From Rufibacter tibetensis (GTDB lineage: Bacteria > Bacteroidota > Bacteroidia > Cytophagales > Hymenobacteraceae): a stretch of DNA of 64,000 bases. The translations under genes were made by a program, and so were the position numbers. The stretch lies in contig NZ_CP012643.1 in NCBI RefSeq assembly GCF_001310085.1, forward strand, positions 1,271,001 through 1,335,000. The letters run 5' to 3'. Below the pieces are notes generated by a model that did not search any database, had not been told where the DNA came from, and saw only the letters and a program-made list of their open reading frames with translations. Shown here in pieces: positions 41,931-53,121 of the stretch (the first letter of the stretch is position 1; the number at the start of each line of letters is the position of its first letter).

Positions 41931-44894
41931 GTGAAGAAACGATTTCTATCCTTCTATATGATGGGGGCATTGCTGTTTACTCAATGCAAAACCAGCACGC
42001 CAACCCAAACTTCTTCTGCATCAACGGCACCCGCCACTACCGCAGAAGCCAAAGAAGAATTTACCTACACCACCGTTCCCAATGATCCGCTGAAGGCGCG
42101 CATCTACAAACTGGACAACGGCCTTACGGTTTACCTGACCAAGTACGAGAATGCGCCCCGTATTCAGACTTACATTGCGGTGCGGGCAGGCAGCAAGAAC
42201 GACCCCGCCGATGCCACCGGCTTGGCCCACTACCTGGAGCACATGGCCTTCAAAGGCTCTACCCGCTTAGGCACCATTGACTGGGAAAAAGAAAAAGAGG
42301 AGCTGGCCAAGATAGAGGCGCTGTATGAACTGTACCGCACCCAGAAAGATCCGGCGCTCCGCAAGAAAACTTACCACCAGATTGACTCTATCTCAGGAGT
42401 AGCTGCCAAGTACGCGGTACCTAATGAGTATGACAAACTGGTAGCGGCCATGGGCATGAAAAACTCCAACGCCAGCACCTGGGTGGAACAGACCATCTAT
42501 TACGGCGATATCCCTAGCAATCAGTTGGACAAATGGACCATGCTGGAGGCCGAGCGGTTAGGTGTGATGATTCCGAGGTTGTTCCATACGGAGCTAGAGG
42601 CGGTATACGAAGAGAAAAACCGCTCGCTGGACTCAGACAACAACAAAGCGTTTGAGGCAGCGTTTGCCGCCTTATTCCCCACGCACCAGTACGGTGCTCA
42701 AACCACCATCGGGACCGTTGAGCACTTAAAGAACCCGTCTATCACGGAGATCAAGAAGTATTTTGATACCTACTACGTGCCCAACAACATGGCCATTGCC
42801 ATGAGCGGTGACCTTGATTTTGACCAGACAATTAAAACCATCAATGAGCATTTCGGGAGATGGCAGAAGAAAGCCGAGCCACAGTACCAGGCACCGCAGG
42901 AGAAGCCGATTACGGCCCCCATTGTGAAAGAGATTCTGGGGCCAGAGGCCGAGATGGTGTTGATGGCGTACCGCTTCCCGGGCATCAAATCAAAAGACGC
43001 ATTGGTGCTTCGTATGATTAACCAGATTCTGACCAACGGCCAGGCGGGTTTGATTGACCTGAACATCAACCAGAAACAGGCAGCCTTGGGCGCGGCTTCC
43101 TTTGCCGAGATCTACAATGATTATTCTGCCCATTTCCTGACTGGGAACCCACGCCAGGGACAAACCCTGGATCAGGTGAAAAACCTGTTACTGCAGCAGA
43201 TCGAGCTGGTAAAGAAAGGCCAGTTTGAAGATTGGTTGATTCCGGCAATTGTGAACAAAAACAAGATCAGCAAGATGCAGGCGTATGAGAGCAATGCCGC
43301 CCGAGCCACTGCGTTCGTGGATGCATTCATTGCGCGTCAGGATTGGGCTGAGCACCTGCAGCAAGAAGAAGCTTTTGACAAAATCACGAAACAAGACGTG
43401 ATGGATGTGGCCAACCGGTACTATGGAAACAACTACGCCATTATCTACAAGCGTACCGGTCAGGACCCAACCGCTCAGAAAGTAGAGAAACCTACCATAA
43501 CGCCAGTGCCCGCCAACCGCGAGGCGCAGTCTGAGTTCTACAAGCAAGTGGCCAGCCGCACGGTAACTGACCTGCAACCGCAGTTTGTGGATTACCAGAA
43601 AGACATCCAGCAGGGAGCCCTGAAAGGCAACGTTCCGGTGTACTACACCAAAAACCAGGAAAACGGCCTGTTCAACCTGTTCTACATTCTGGACATGGGC
43701 ACCAATACAGACCTGAAGCTAGGCCTGGCCGTGGATTATCTTCAATACCTAGGCACCGACAAATACACCGCCGAAGAGCTGCAGAAAGAGTTCTTCAAGA
43801 TCGGCTGTTCGTTTGGGGTTTCCTCTGGTCAGGACCAGGTGTATGTTTCCCTAACGGGACTAGACGAGAACCTGGAGCAAGGACTGCAATTGTTTGAGAG
43901 CCTTCTCAAGAACCCGAAAGCAGACCCAAAAGCGCTGCAGGACATGGTAGCCGGTATCCTGAAAGACCGCAAAGACGCCAAGCTGAACAAGAACATCATC
44001 CATAGCGTGGCCATGGTGAACTATGCCAAGTACGGTCCTAAAAACCCGTTCACCCACATTCTTAGCGAGCAGGAACTGAAGAAAGTAAAACCAGAGGAGC
44101 TGGTTTCCCGCATCAAGAGCATTCCTACCTACCAGCATCGCGTACTGTATTACGGTCCGCGTGAGTTGCAGGCGATCACAGCTACCCTGAACACTGGCCA
44201 CAACGTACCTGCCACTTTAAAACCGGTTCCTGCGGAGAATGACTTCAAGGAATTGGACATTAAAGACCGCAAAGTGTTCTGGACCAACTATGACATGGTG
44301 CAGGCCGAGTTGCTGTTTTTGACCAAGTCTCTGAATTATGACCCCAAACTGGTGCCCACCATCAGGCTGTACAATGAGTACTTTGACGGCGGCATGGGCG
44401 CTATTGTGTTCCAAGAACTCCGTGAGTCACGTGCTTTGGCGTACTCGGCCAGCTCACGGTTTGCCAACGCCAGCCGGAAAGACAGAGCCAACTACATCAT
44501 GTCCTACATTGGAACGCAATCTGACAAACTGCCCGAGGCGATGGCCGGCATGCAGGAACTGCTGAATGAACTACCAGTGGCGGAAACGAACTTCAACAAC
44601 GCCAAAGCCTCGGTACGCAACAGCATCGCTACGGAGCGCATTAACAAAGTAGGCATCCTGATGAACTATGAACAGGCCCGCAAACTTGGTATTGACCACG
44701 ACATCCGCCGTGACATTTACGAAAGTCTGGATGCTTTAACCTTAGACCAGATCAAAGCCTTTCAACAGCAATTTGTGAAGGGTCAGAACCAAACCATTCT
44801 AGTCATCGGGTCTAAAAACCGACTCAATTTCAAAGAATTAGCCAAATACGGCACCGTGAAGCAGTTGACCTTGAAAGAACTGTTTGGGTACTAA
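41931..44894 (+). CDS. M16-family zinc metallopeptidase, lipoprotein
   Basis: A 987-residue double-length pitrilysin-type peptidase, probably attached to the envelope. The signal sequence ends in FTQC (Cys19), a lipobox-like site. The first half contains the inverted zinc motif HYLEH (His100, Glu103, His104) and the downstream Glu in AVYEEKNRSLDSDNN. The second half (from about 540) is the non-catalytic M16C partner domain, with YDMVQAELLFLTKS and FQELRESRALAYSASS. These enzymes degrade short peptides. The start is GTG at 41931. A 29-nt hairpin follows the gene. Confidence 0.93.
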   Translation: MKKRFLSFYMMGALLFTQCKTSTPTQTSSASTAPATTAEAKEEFTYTTVPNDPLKARIYKLDNGLTVYLTKYENAPRIQTYIAVRAGSKNDPADATGLAHYLEHMAFKGSTRLGTIDWEKEKEELAKIEALYELYRTQKDPALRKKTYHQIDSISGVAAKYAVPNEYDKLVAAMGMKNSNASTWVEQTIYYGDIPSNQLDKWTMLEAERLGVMIPRLFHTELEAVYEEKNRSLDSDNNKAFEAAFAALFPTHQYGAQTTIGTVEHLKNPSITEIKKYFDTYYVPNNMAIAMSGDLDFDQTIKTINEHFGRWQKKAEPQYQAPQEKPITAPIVKEILGPEAEMVLMAYRFPGIKSKDALVLRMINQILTNGQAGLIDLNINQKQAALGAASFAEIYNDYSAHFLTGNPRQGQTLDQVKNLLLQQIELVKKGQFEDWLIPAIVNKNKISKMQAYESNAARATAFVDAFIARQDWAEHLQQEEAFDKITKQDVMDVANRYYGNNYAIIYKRTGQDPTAQKVEKPTITPVPANREAQSEFYKQVASRTVTDLQPQFVDYQKDIQQGALKGNVPVYYTKNQENGLFNLFYILDMGTNTDLKLGLAVDYLQYLGTDKYTAEELQKEFFKIGCSFGVSSGQDQVYVSLTGLDENLEQGLQLFESLLKNPKADPKALQDMVAGILKDRKDAKLNKNIIHSVAMVNYAKYGPKNPFTHILSEQELKKVKPEELVSRIKSIPTYQHRVLYYGPRELQAITATLNTGHNVPATLKPVPAENDFKELDIKDRKVFWTNYDMVQAELLFLTKSLNYDPKLVPTIRLYNEYFDGGMGAIVFQELRESRALAYSASSRFANASRKDRANYIMSYIGTQSDKLPEAMAGMQELLNELPVAETNFNNAKASVRNSIATERINKVGILMNYEQARKLGIDHDIRRDIYESLDALTLDQIKAFQQQFVKGQNQTILVIGSKNRLNFKELAKYGTVKQLTLKELFGY

Positions 44895-44917
44895 CCAGAG
44901 ATTATCAGTTTAATGTT

Positions 44918-44946
44918 GAAAGGAGCAGCCGTTGGTTGCTCCTTTC
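44918..44946 (+). terminator. Terminator of the M16 gene (twin of 47668-47696)
   Basis: AAAGGAGCAGCC pairs with GGTTGCTCCTTT around GTT, followed by CCTGTTTTT. The 29 bases are identical to the terminator of the PRISE gene 2.75 kb away. Confidence 0.8.
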
Positions 44947-44948
44947 CT

Positions 44949-44983
44949 GTTTTTAGGCACTTTTGTTAAAAACAAGACAAAAG
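44949..44983. repeat. Dispersed intergenic palindrome
   Basis: GTTTTTAGGCACTTTTG and AAAAACAAGACAAAAG fit the repeat layout. It overlaps the T tract of the M16 terminator. Confidence 0.5.
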
Positions 44984-45146
44984 CTACTGAGGAGTATGCT
45001 CTCCCCACCGGTATTTACACCTTATTGCCTTATTTAGAGAAACATCAAATCTCTGAGTTCGTTACACCTACTTCGTCTTGAAATTCAAAAGCTGCAGGGG
45101 TTTCATTACGAGGGATGGTATAGTGCACCATACCAATTAAATGGCT
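44984..45146. other. Intergenic region before the MFS gene
   Basis: Part of a 395-bp gap between the M16 and MFS genes. I see no ORF or structure here beyond the adjacent repeat and promoter. Confidence 0.4.
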
Positions 45147-45175
45147 TTTGTCAACACTATGTTTCCCTACCTTTG
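45147..45175 (+). promoter_or_regulatory. Candidate promoter of the MFS gene
   Basis: TTTG (45147-45150), a 17-bp spacer and TACCTTTG (45168-45175) fit the -33/-7 consensus. The leader would be about 108 nt. Confidence 0.55.
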
Positions 45176-45289
45176 AGCCGCGAAAGGTAACATTGCCCCT
45201 TTTACTGCCTGAGAGATCTTAATTAACTCTATTTAAGCAGGCTAGCAATAGACATCCTTTCTCATTTTATAATTAAATAAAACGCTTAC

Positions 45290-46486
45290 ATGAAAAGTAC
45301 CAACGGTGCCCCGCTCATCAAACTCAGTTTAATCTCTCTGTTGTTGGGTGGGTTCAGCATTGGGATGACCGAATTCCTGATGATGGGAATTCTACCCGAT
45401 TTGTCTACCTCACTTAATATATCCATACCCGAAGCCGGTCACCTTATCTCTATCTACGCTCTGGGGGTAGTGATTGGCGCCCCTTTAATGGTGGGCCTCA
45501 CCTCAAAGCAGCCTCCCAGAAAAGTCTTGATTGGCTTAATGCTGATGGTGTGCGTCTTTAATGGTTTGTTCGCGGTGGCGGGCAATTACCCTTTACTACT
45601 GGCTACCAGGCTTCTGGCAGGTCTGCCGCACGGAGCGTTCTTTGGCATTGGGGCCGTAGTGGCAAGTAAATTAGCCGAGCCTGGGCGCGAGGCACGGGCC
45701 GTTTCGGTGATGTTTGCCGGGTTAACCGTAGCCAACATTATTGGAGTCCCGCTAGGCACCTACATCGGGCATAATTACAGCTGGCGTTATTCCTTTGTGC
45801 TCATTGCGGTAGTTGCTTTGGTGGCGGCATTGGCGGTTAAGGTATGGATGCCGTCTGTGAAATCAGACTCTGAGACCAGTTTCCTGAAAAGCCTTAACAT
45901 CTTCAAACACAAAGAACTGTGGTTCATCATCGGGATTTCCACCATTGGTACCGGCGGTTTTTTTGCCTGGATCAGTTATATAGCTCCGTTAATGACCGAA
46001 GTAGGAGGCTTCAGCAGCAATTCCATGACCATCATTATGATAGTGGCTGGTTTAGGCATGGTAGTGGGCAATTTCATTGGAGGGCGCCTCGCCGACCGTT
46101 ACTCACCCCTTACCACCATTACTTGCTTGCTTCTAAGCATGGTAGCGGCCCTGATCCTCACCGTAGTTCTAATCCAGTTTAAACCTACCGCCATTTTAAT
46201 GACGTTTATGACCGGGGCCATCGGTTTCGGGATGATTGCGCCTATGCAGATGCTGATTGTGCAACAGGCAAAAGGTGCTGAGATGCTGGCTTCTTCCCTT
46301 CTGCAGGCTACCTCTAACATGGGCAACGCCTTAGGTGCTTTCCTGGGAGGCTTGCCTATTGCCGCTGGGTTTGGCTACACGTCTCCGGAGTATGTTGGCG
46401 CAGCTCTGGCTTTTACCGGGGTCGTTTTCTGCCTGCTCTTGGTTGTCTCGTATAAACAAAAAGCAAGAAACCTGGCAGTAGCATAG
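45290..46486 (+). CDS. MFS transporter, DHA1 efflux type
   Basis: A 398-residue inner-membrane antiporter with 12 predicted helices. It resembles the AraJ/SotB-like DHA1 group that exports sugars or drugs: TM1 is SLLLGGFSIGMTEFLMMGIL, and the loop after TM2-TM4 has RLLAGLPHGAFFGIGAVVAS. The second half begins near KHKELWFIIGISTIGTGGFF. The substrate is unknown. The oxidoreductase gene at 46568 follows at 81 bp with no terminator, so the pair may be one unit. Confidence 0.9.
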   Translation: MKSTNGAPLIKLSLISLLLGGFSIGMTEFLMMGILPDLSTSLNISIPEAGHLISIYALGVVIGAPLMVGLTSKQPPRKVLIGLMLMVCVFNGLFAVAGNYPLLLATRLLAGLPHGAFFGIGAVVASKLAEPGREARAVSVMFAGLTVANIIGVPLGTYIGHNYSWRYSFVLIAVVALVAALAVKVWMPSVKSDSETSFLKSLNIFKHKELWFIIGISTIGTGGFFAWISYIAPLMTEVGGFSSNSMTIIMIVAGLGMVVGNFIGGRLADRYSPLTTITCLLLSMVAALILTVVLIQFKPTAILMTFMTGAIGFGMIAPMQMLIVQQAKGAEMLASSLLQATSNMGNALGAFLGGLPIAAGFGYTSPEYVGAALAFTGVVFCLLLVVSYKQKARNLAVA

Positions 46487-46567
46487 CTTTCCTTTCGTTG
46501 CCTATAAAAAGACAATTGCAAGGTGTAATAACCTTCCATCAATTACATTTAACGCAGAAACTTACCA

Positions 46568-47635
46568 ATGAATACTATAGCCTTAGTGGTTGGTTCCAGC
46601 GGAATCATCGGGAGTAACCTGGCGCAAGAATTGATTTCCCAAGGATGGACCACCTACGGATTGGCCCGCAACCCGAACAGGAATGTAGAGAACTTGCAGC
46701 CTGTTGCCGCCGATTTACTTAGCCCCGAAAGTTTGCAGACCGCCTTGGAGAACATTGCTCCTACGCACGTCTTCTTTACCAGCTGGATGCGCCAGGAAAC
46801 CGAGGCCGAGAACATACGGGTGAACAGCCTGATGGTCCGCAATCTGCTGGATGCCTTGTCTCCGAAGAAATCAGTACAGCACGTTGCCCTTGTTACGGGC
46901 CTGAAACATTACTTAGGACCCTTTGAAGCCTATGCCAAAGACGGGTTCCTGCCTGAGACGCCTTTGCGGGAAGAACACCCACGGCTTAATATCGAGAACT
47001 TCTATTACGCGCAGGAAGATGAAGTATATGCCGCTGCTGAGCGGGACGGATTCACCTGGAGCATCCACCGTCCGCATACCGTCATTGGCAAAGCAGTAGG
47101 CAATCTGATGAACTTGGGAACTACCCTGGCGGTGTATGCCACCATCTGCAAAGAAACCGGCCGCCAATTCCAGTGGCCAGGTTCTGAAGCCCAGTGGAAC
47201 GGCCTTTCTGACGTGACGGATGCAAGAGTGTTAGCCAAGCACCTGGTGTGGGCCACCACCACGGAAGCCGCCCGCAATGAAGCATTCAACGTAGTAAACG
47301 GAGAGTACTTCCGGTGGAACAAACTCTGGAAGCAGTTGGCAGAATGGTTCGGGGTTGAGCCGGTTGGCTTTGACGGCACCATTCACCCCTTAGAAGCCGA
47401 GATCGCGAACGACGGTCCTCTCTGGCGCGAGATAGCGGAGAAATTCAACCTGGCAGAACCTGATCTAAACCGTCTGGCCTCTGCCTGGCACACCGATCTT
47501 GACTTAGGCCGGCCCATTGAAGTCATGACCGATATGACTAAAAGCCGCAAACTTGGTTTCCATGTTTATCAAAAAACTGATGAGTCTTTCTTTGACTTAT
47601 TTGAGCAATTGCGCCAAGACCGGTTGATACCGTAA
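46568..47635 (+). CDS. PRISE-type SDR (5-beta-reductase-like oxidoreductase)
   Basis: A 355-residue atypical short-chain dehydrogenase similar to plant progesterone 5-beta-reductase/iridoid synthase (PRISE) enzymes, which reduce enone C=C bonds with NADPH. The cofactor motif is VVGSSGIIGSNLAQEL with ARNPNR behind beta2. The catalytic region reads NFYYAQEDEVYA, with the Tyr typical of PRISE, and HVALVTGLKHYLGPFEA matches the family. Later blocks are WSIHRPHTVIG and FNVVNGEYFRW. The natural substrate is unknown. It follows the MFS gene and ends in the twin terminator. Confidence 0.88.
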   Translation: MNTIALVVGSSGIIGSNLAQELISQGWTTYGLARNPNRNVENLQPVAADLLSPESLQTALENIAPTHVFFTSWMRQETEAENIRVNSLMVRNLLDALSPKKSVQHVALVTGLKHYLGPFEAYAKDGFLPETPLREEHPRLNIENFYYAQEDEVYAAAERDGFTWSIHRPHTVIGKAVGNLMNLGTTLAVYATICKETGRQFQWPGSEAQWNGLSDVTDARVLAKHLVWATTTEAARNEAFNVVNGEYFRWNKLWKQLAEWFGVEPVGFDGTIHPLEAEIANDGPLWREIAEKFNLAEPDLNRLASAWHTDLDLGRPIEVMTDMTKSRKLGFHVYQKTDESFFDLFEQLRQDRLIP

Positions 47636-47667
47636 AACCTTTACTTAGTGCCTGAATCTGGAAATAA

Positions 47668-47696
47668 GAAAGGAGCAGCCGTTGGTTGCTCCTTTC
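47668..47696 (+). terminator. Terminator of the PRISE gene (twin of 44918-44946)
   Basis: Same hairpin and same 29 bases as the M16 terminator, followed by TTATTTTT. Confidence 0.8.
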
Positions 47697-47699
47697 TTA

Positions 47700-47733
47700 T
47701 TTTTGGTCTATTTTTCAGGATTATACCCTAAAC
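47700..47733. repeat. Degenerate copy of the dispersed palindrome
   Basis: TTTTTGGTCTATTTTTCAGG and CCCTAAAC keep the layout only. It follows the twin terminator just as copy 44949-44983 does. Confidence 0.35.
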
Positions 47734-47759
47734 TATCTGCCTGCGCCTACTTCGTTTAC

Positions 47760-49034
47760 ATGAGAAAAACCTTACTCCTGCTTCTATTCACTTTCTTATT
47801 TTATTTCCCCTTGCATTCTTTCGCTCAAAAGAATTTTGTGAGCGGTTACTTTGTCACGGTCAAGAATGACACCATCAGCTGTCTGATTAATGACCAAAAT
47901 TGGAAAAAGAACCCCAAACAGGTTCAATACAGAATAACAGAAAACGGAGACACAGACACCTTCAAACCTGCCCAGATCAAAAGCTTTGGCTTATCTACCG
48001 GCGATGTATTTGAAGGCAAGATCGTTTCCATTGACAACTCAACCAATAACGTAGAACGCTTATCCGTGAATGGTGCTCCCACAACTACCACGGACACTGT
48101 TTTCCTGAAGGTTCTAGTGAAGGGAGCCGCCAACCTGTTTTACCTCTACAATGGAGAGCGAGAACATTTCTATTATCAAACTAACGCAGAAAACCTTGTT
48201 GAACTAGGCTTAACGTACTCCTTACAATTTGACCCGGTAACCGGCAAGCGTTTGCTCATCACAGACAGCAAGTACCGTGGGCAGCTAAAAACCTATTTCG
48301 CAGATTGCTCTGCCCTTACAGAAAAACTGCTAGATATTAAGTACAGTGTATCAGATATGCGGGCGGCTTTTAAACAATATAACACCTGCAGAAACAACAA
48401 TGGCTATGTAAGTACAGAAGAGAAGGCCAGGTTTGATTTTGGGGTGCTGGCTGGTGCTTCTTTCACCAACCTTTCTTTCACCTCTGCTGAACGGGTAGAC
48501 TTGGCCAGGACAAAGTTCAAAAGCCCTGTAAGCTTTAATGCTGGAATATCGGTTAATATGATTTTGCCCAGAAACAGGCAAAGATGGTCTTTTTACAATG
48601 AGTTACTCTGGAAGTCTTATACCGCCCAAGGCAACTACTACCAAACCATAGATTTTGCCTATGAGCACAGAGCGTACAACACAGAGTTTTCCATCTCCAG
48701 CTTCGGACTTGGTAGTATGATTCGGTACAACATGAGTTTTCCCACGCTTAAGCCTTTTGTAAGTATTGGAGTTGCCAACAACCTTATCTTACATGTGAAG
48801 GAATTCCAAAGCGTACACGTGACCTATGACTTCTCAGAAAAGGAAGAGTATTATGAGCGGGTTCCGGTGGGTATTATAGACAAACATGAACTAGGTGCCC
48901 TTGTTGGTGCCGGAGTTTCTTACAAGAAAACCAGCCTGGAGGCAAGAGGAGAAGTTGGCAGCGGCTTTACCAGAAGCGGATTGACTGCTTCGCATAAAAC
49001 CGCAATTCGGGTGCTATTTGGATATCATTTTTAA
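47760..49034 (+). CDS. Outer-membrane beta-barrel protein with N-terminal domain
   Basis: A 424-residue exported protein with signal peptide (LLLLLFTFLFYFPLHSFA). The first roughly 220 residues form a soluble domain starting NFVSGYFVTVKNDTISCLIND, a pattern seen in many Bacteroidota barrel proteins; it continues with VFLKVLVKGAANLFYLYNG. The C-terminal roughly 190 residues are PorT-like strands (FDFGVLAGASFTNLSF, WSFYNELLWKSYTAQ, LKPFVSIGVANNLILHV, AIRVLFGYHF). The role is unknown. The ATG at 47760 starts the signal peptide; the open frame from 47682 overlaps the upstream terminator and was not used. Confidence 0.82.
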   Translation: MRKTLLLLLFTFLFYFPLHSFAQKNFVSGYFVTVKNDTISCLINDQNWKKNPKQVQYRITENGDTDTFKPAQIKSFGLSTGDVFEGKIVSIDNSTNNVERLSVNGAPTTTTDTVFLKVLVKGAANLFYLYNGEREHFYYQTNAENLVELGLTYSLQFDPVTGKRLLITDSKYRGQLKTYFADCSALTEKLLDIKYSVSDMRAAFKQYNTCRNNNGYVSTEEKARFDFGVLAGASFTNLSFTSAERVDLARTKFKSPVSFNAGISVNMILPRNRQRWSFYNELLWKSYTAQGNYYQTIDFAYEHRAYNTEFSISSFGLGSMIRYNMSFPTLKPFVSIGVANNLILHVKEFQSVHVTYDFSEKEEYYERVPVGIIDKHELGALVGAGVSYKKTSLEARGEVGSGFTRSGLTASHKTAIRVLFGYHF

Positions 49035-49131
49035 TAATTGACAGCCCGTGGCTCAGGCTTGTAGAAAGCCCTCCCTAAACTTTATACTTTTCAGGGAGTA
49101 AGAGAAAGAGTGCTTATTCTCTCTCTACTCC

Positions 49132-49623
49132 ATGCACCAAGACACAGAAAAAGCGAACCCAAAGCAATCCATGTATGCCGCCGCCTTGATTGGCGTAGGT
49201 GTGATGGCGGCCGTTGATGAGATTATCTTTCACCAGGTATTGGCCTGGCACCATTTCTATGACCGCTCTACTCCAAAGATAGGTTTACTTACTGACGGCA
49301 TTCTTCATTCAGCCGAGTTAATTGCCATTGTAGCGGGTTTCTTTATGCTGCTGGACTTAAGGCGAAGTCATTCTATAGTTAAACCAAGAGCATGGGCTGG
49401 CTTTTTCTTAGGCTTAGGTGGGTTCCAGTTGTTTGATGGTTTAATTGACCACAAAGTGCTGCGGCTCCACCAAATCAGGTACGTGGACAATACCCTTCCT
49501 TATGACATCGCCTGGAACCTTGCCGCTTTGATTCTGCTCTTTTTGGGCTTACTTCTGCTAAACCGGGCCAAAAACCTGGAAAGAAAAGAAGGTACAGGGC
49601 ATCTAGGAACATCAGGCAGGTAG
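49132..49623 (+). CDS. DUF2243 membrane protein
   Basis: A 163-residue integral membrane protein of the DUF2243 family with four helices. The conserved acidic/His pattern is AAVDEIIFHQVLAWHHFYD, TDGILHSAELIAIVAGFF and FQLFDGLIDHKVLRLHQIR. The regularly placed His and Asp residues could bind metal. The CtaG-like gene starts 3 bp after the stop, an arrangement I recall as common, which points to a shared role in cytochrome oxidase assembly or copper handling. That role is inference. Confidence 0.9.
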   Translation: MHQDTEKANPKQSMYAAALIGVGVMAAVDEIIFHQVLAWHHFYDRSTPKIGLLTDGILHSAELIAIVAGFFMLLDLRRSHSIVKPRAWAGFFLGLGGFQLFDGLIDHKVLRLHQIRYVDNTLPYDIAWNLAALILLFLGLLLLNRAKNLERKEGTGHLGTSGR

Positions 49624-49626
49624 ACC

Positions 49627-50433
49627 ATGCAACACCACTCCCATCACGAACTTCACGGCGGCTCCTTTGGGCAATGGATCCCATTGCTGGTGCTGATAGT
49701 AGTTACTGGAGTTTACCTGTGTGGCACGGCCTCCGTTAAATCGGGGAAGGCACGTTGGAACAACTGGAGTACCATCAGCTTTCTGACGGGCATGGGCTTG
49801 TTGGGCATAGCTGTGCTACCTACCCTTATGCAATGGGCTCATCAGGACTTGCGAGGACACATGGTACAGCACCTGCTCATAGGCATGTTTGCCCCGTTGT
49901 TTCTGGTGTTAGGCGCCCCCATTACTTTAGCTTTAAAAGCTTTACCGGTAAAAGCCGCAAGGTGGATTACTTCAATCCTAAGAAGCGAGTTCTTCTATTC
50001 AATAAGCCACCCCATTACTGCTTTTGTGTTGAATATTGGAGGCATGTACCTACTCTATCTAACACCATTGTATATAGAAAGCCTCGGAAAACCGTATCTG
50101 CATTACCTGATGCATGTGCATTTCCTTCTGGCAGGCTATCTTTTTACCTGGTCCATGATAGGCCCTGATCCTGTTCCAAAACACCCAAGTTTTCTACTAC
50201 GGGTTTCCGTGCTTTTTATCAGCATTGCTGCACACGCTTTCTTAAGTAAGTTCATGTACGCCTACATTTATCCGCTAAACTCTCCCCACAGTGCAGAGCA
50301 AATCAGAGAAGCAACTAAGTTGATGTATTATTGGGGCGATCTTTCTGAACTGCTGCTGATCATTGCCCTCTTTACTATCTGGTACCGCCAGCGTAAATGC
50401 TCCAGGTATAATTTAACTCCTACAGTTTCTTAG
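49627..50433 (+). CDS. ctaG: Cytochrome c oxidase assembly protein, Caa3/CtaG family
   Basis: A 268-residue membrane protein with about seven helices, matching the caa3_CtaG family implicated in maturation of the copper centre of cytochrome oxidase. Recognisable features include HMVQHLLIGMFAPLFLVLGAP with its conserved His, HPITAFVLNIGGMYLLYLTP, LHYLMHVHFLLAGYLFTW and a C-terminal YYWGDLSELLLIIALF. The N-terminus is His-rich (HHSHHELHG). It is translationally close to the DUF2243 gene. No oxidase genes are in the window. Confidence 0.88.
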   Translation: MQHHSHHELHGGSFGQWIPLLVLIVVTGVYLCGTASVKSGKARWNNWSTISFLTGMGLLGIAVLPTLMQWAHQDLRGHMVQHLLIGMFAPLFLVLGAPITLALKALPVKAARWITSILRSEFFYSISHPITAFVLNIGGMYLLYLTPLYIESLGKPYLHYLMHVHFLLAGYLFTWSMIGPDPVPKHPSFLLRVSVLFISIAAHAFLSKFMYAYIYPLNSPHSAEQIREATKLMYYWGDLSELLLIIALFTIWYRQRKCSRYNLTPTVS

Positions 50434-50539
50434 GTCTATGTAAATGCAGCTTAGTACGCTTCCATTTAGGCCTAAGCACCCCATTGAACGTCACCCATAA
50501 ACTAGCCTTAATCCTGCTGCAGAAGCGGAGGGTAAAATA

Positions 50540-50575
50540 AAAAGGCTGCCCAGGATTTCTCCCAGGCAGCCTTTT
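50540..50575. terminator. Bidirectional terminator between ctaG and icd
   Basis: AAAAGGCTGCC and GGCAGCCTTTT pair, with a further GGA/TCC pair inside. It lies between convergent genes and 20 bp past the icd stop. Confidence 0.85.
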
Positions 50576-50595
50576 CAGGATAAGTTTAAACCTCC

Positions 50596-52896
<2,301 letters not shown>

Positions 52897-52916
52897 CTAA
52901 CAGCAGGTTATCCTAG

Positions 52917-52924
52917 CAAATATA
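52917..52924 (-). promoter_or_regulatory. Candidate -7 element of icd
   Basis: On the minus strand TATATTTG matches TAnnTTTG. The leader to 52821 would be about 90 nt. The -33 region is T-rich without a clear TTTG. The rest of the 300-bp gap up to 53121 shows nothing else I can support. Confidence 0.45.
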
Positions 52925-53121
52925 AGCGTCTTTTTAATATAGGCTAAAAATAGGCGAACCATTTGAGAAGTTAGTGCGCTGCCATTTACCCTACGTACTT
53001 TCACGCATCTTGATTAAGGCTGAGTAAGGATTAGCACCAGTTTTAAGAATATGCTGCAAATATCCATTCTTGCCGGCTACATGAGAACACGCACTAAGAG
53101 CCCTCCACGCGTATACAGCCT

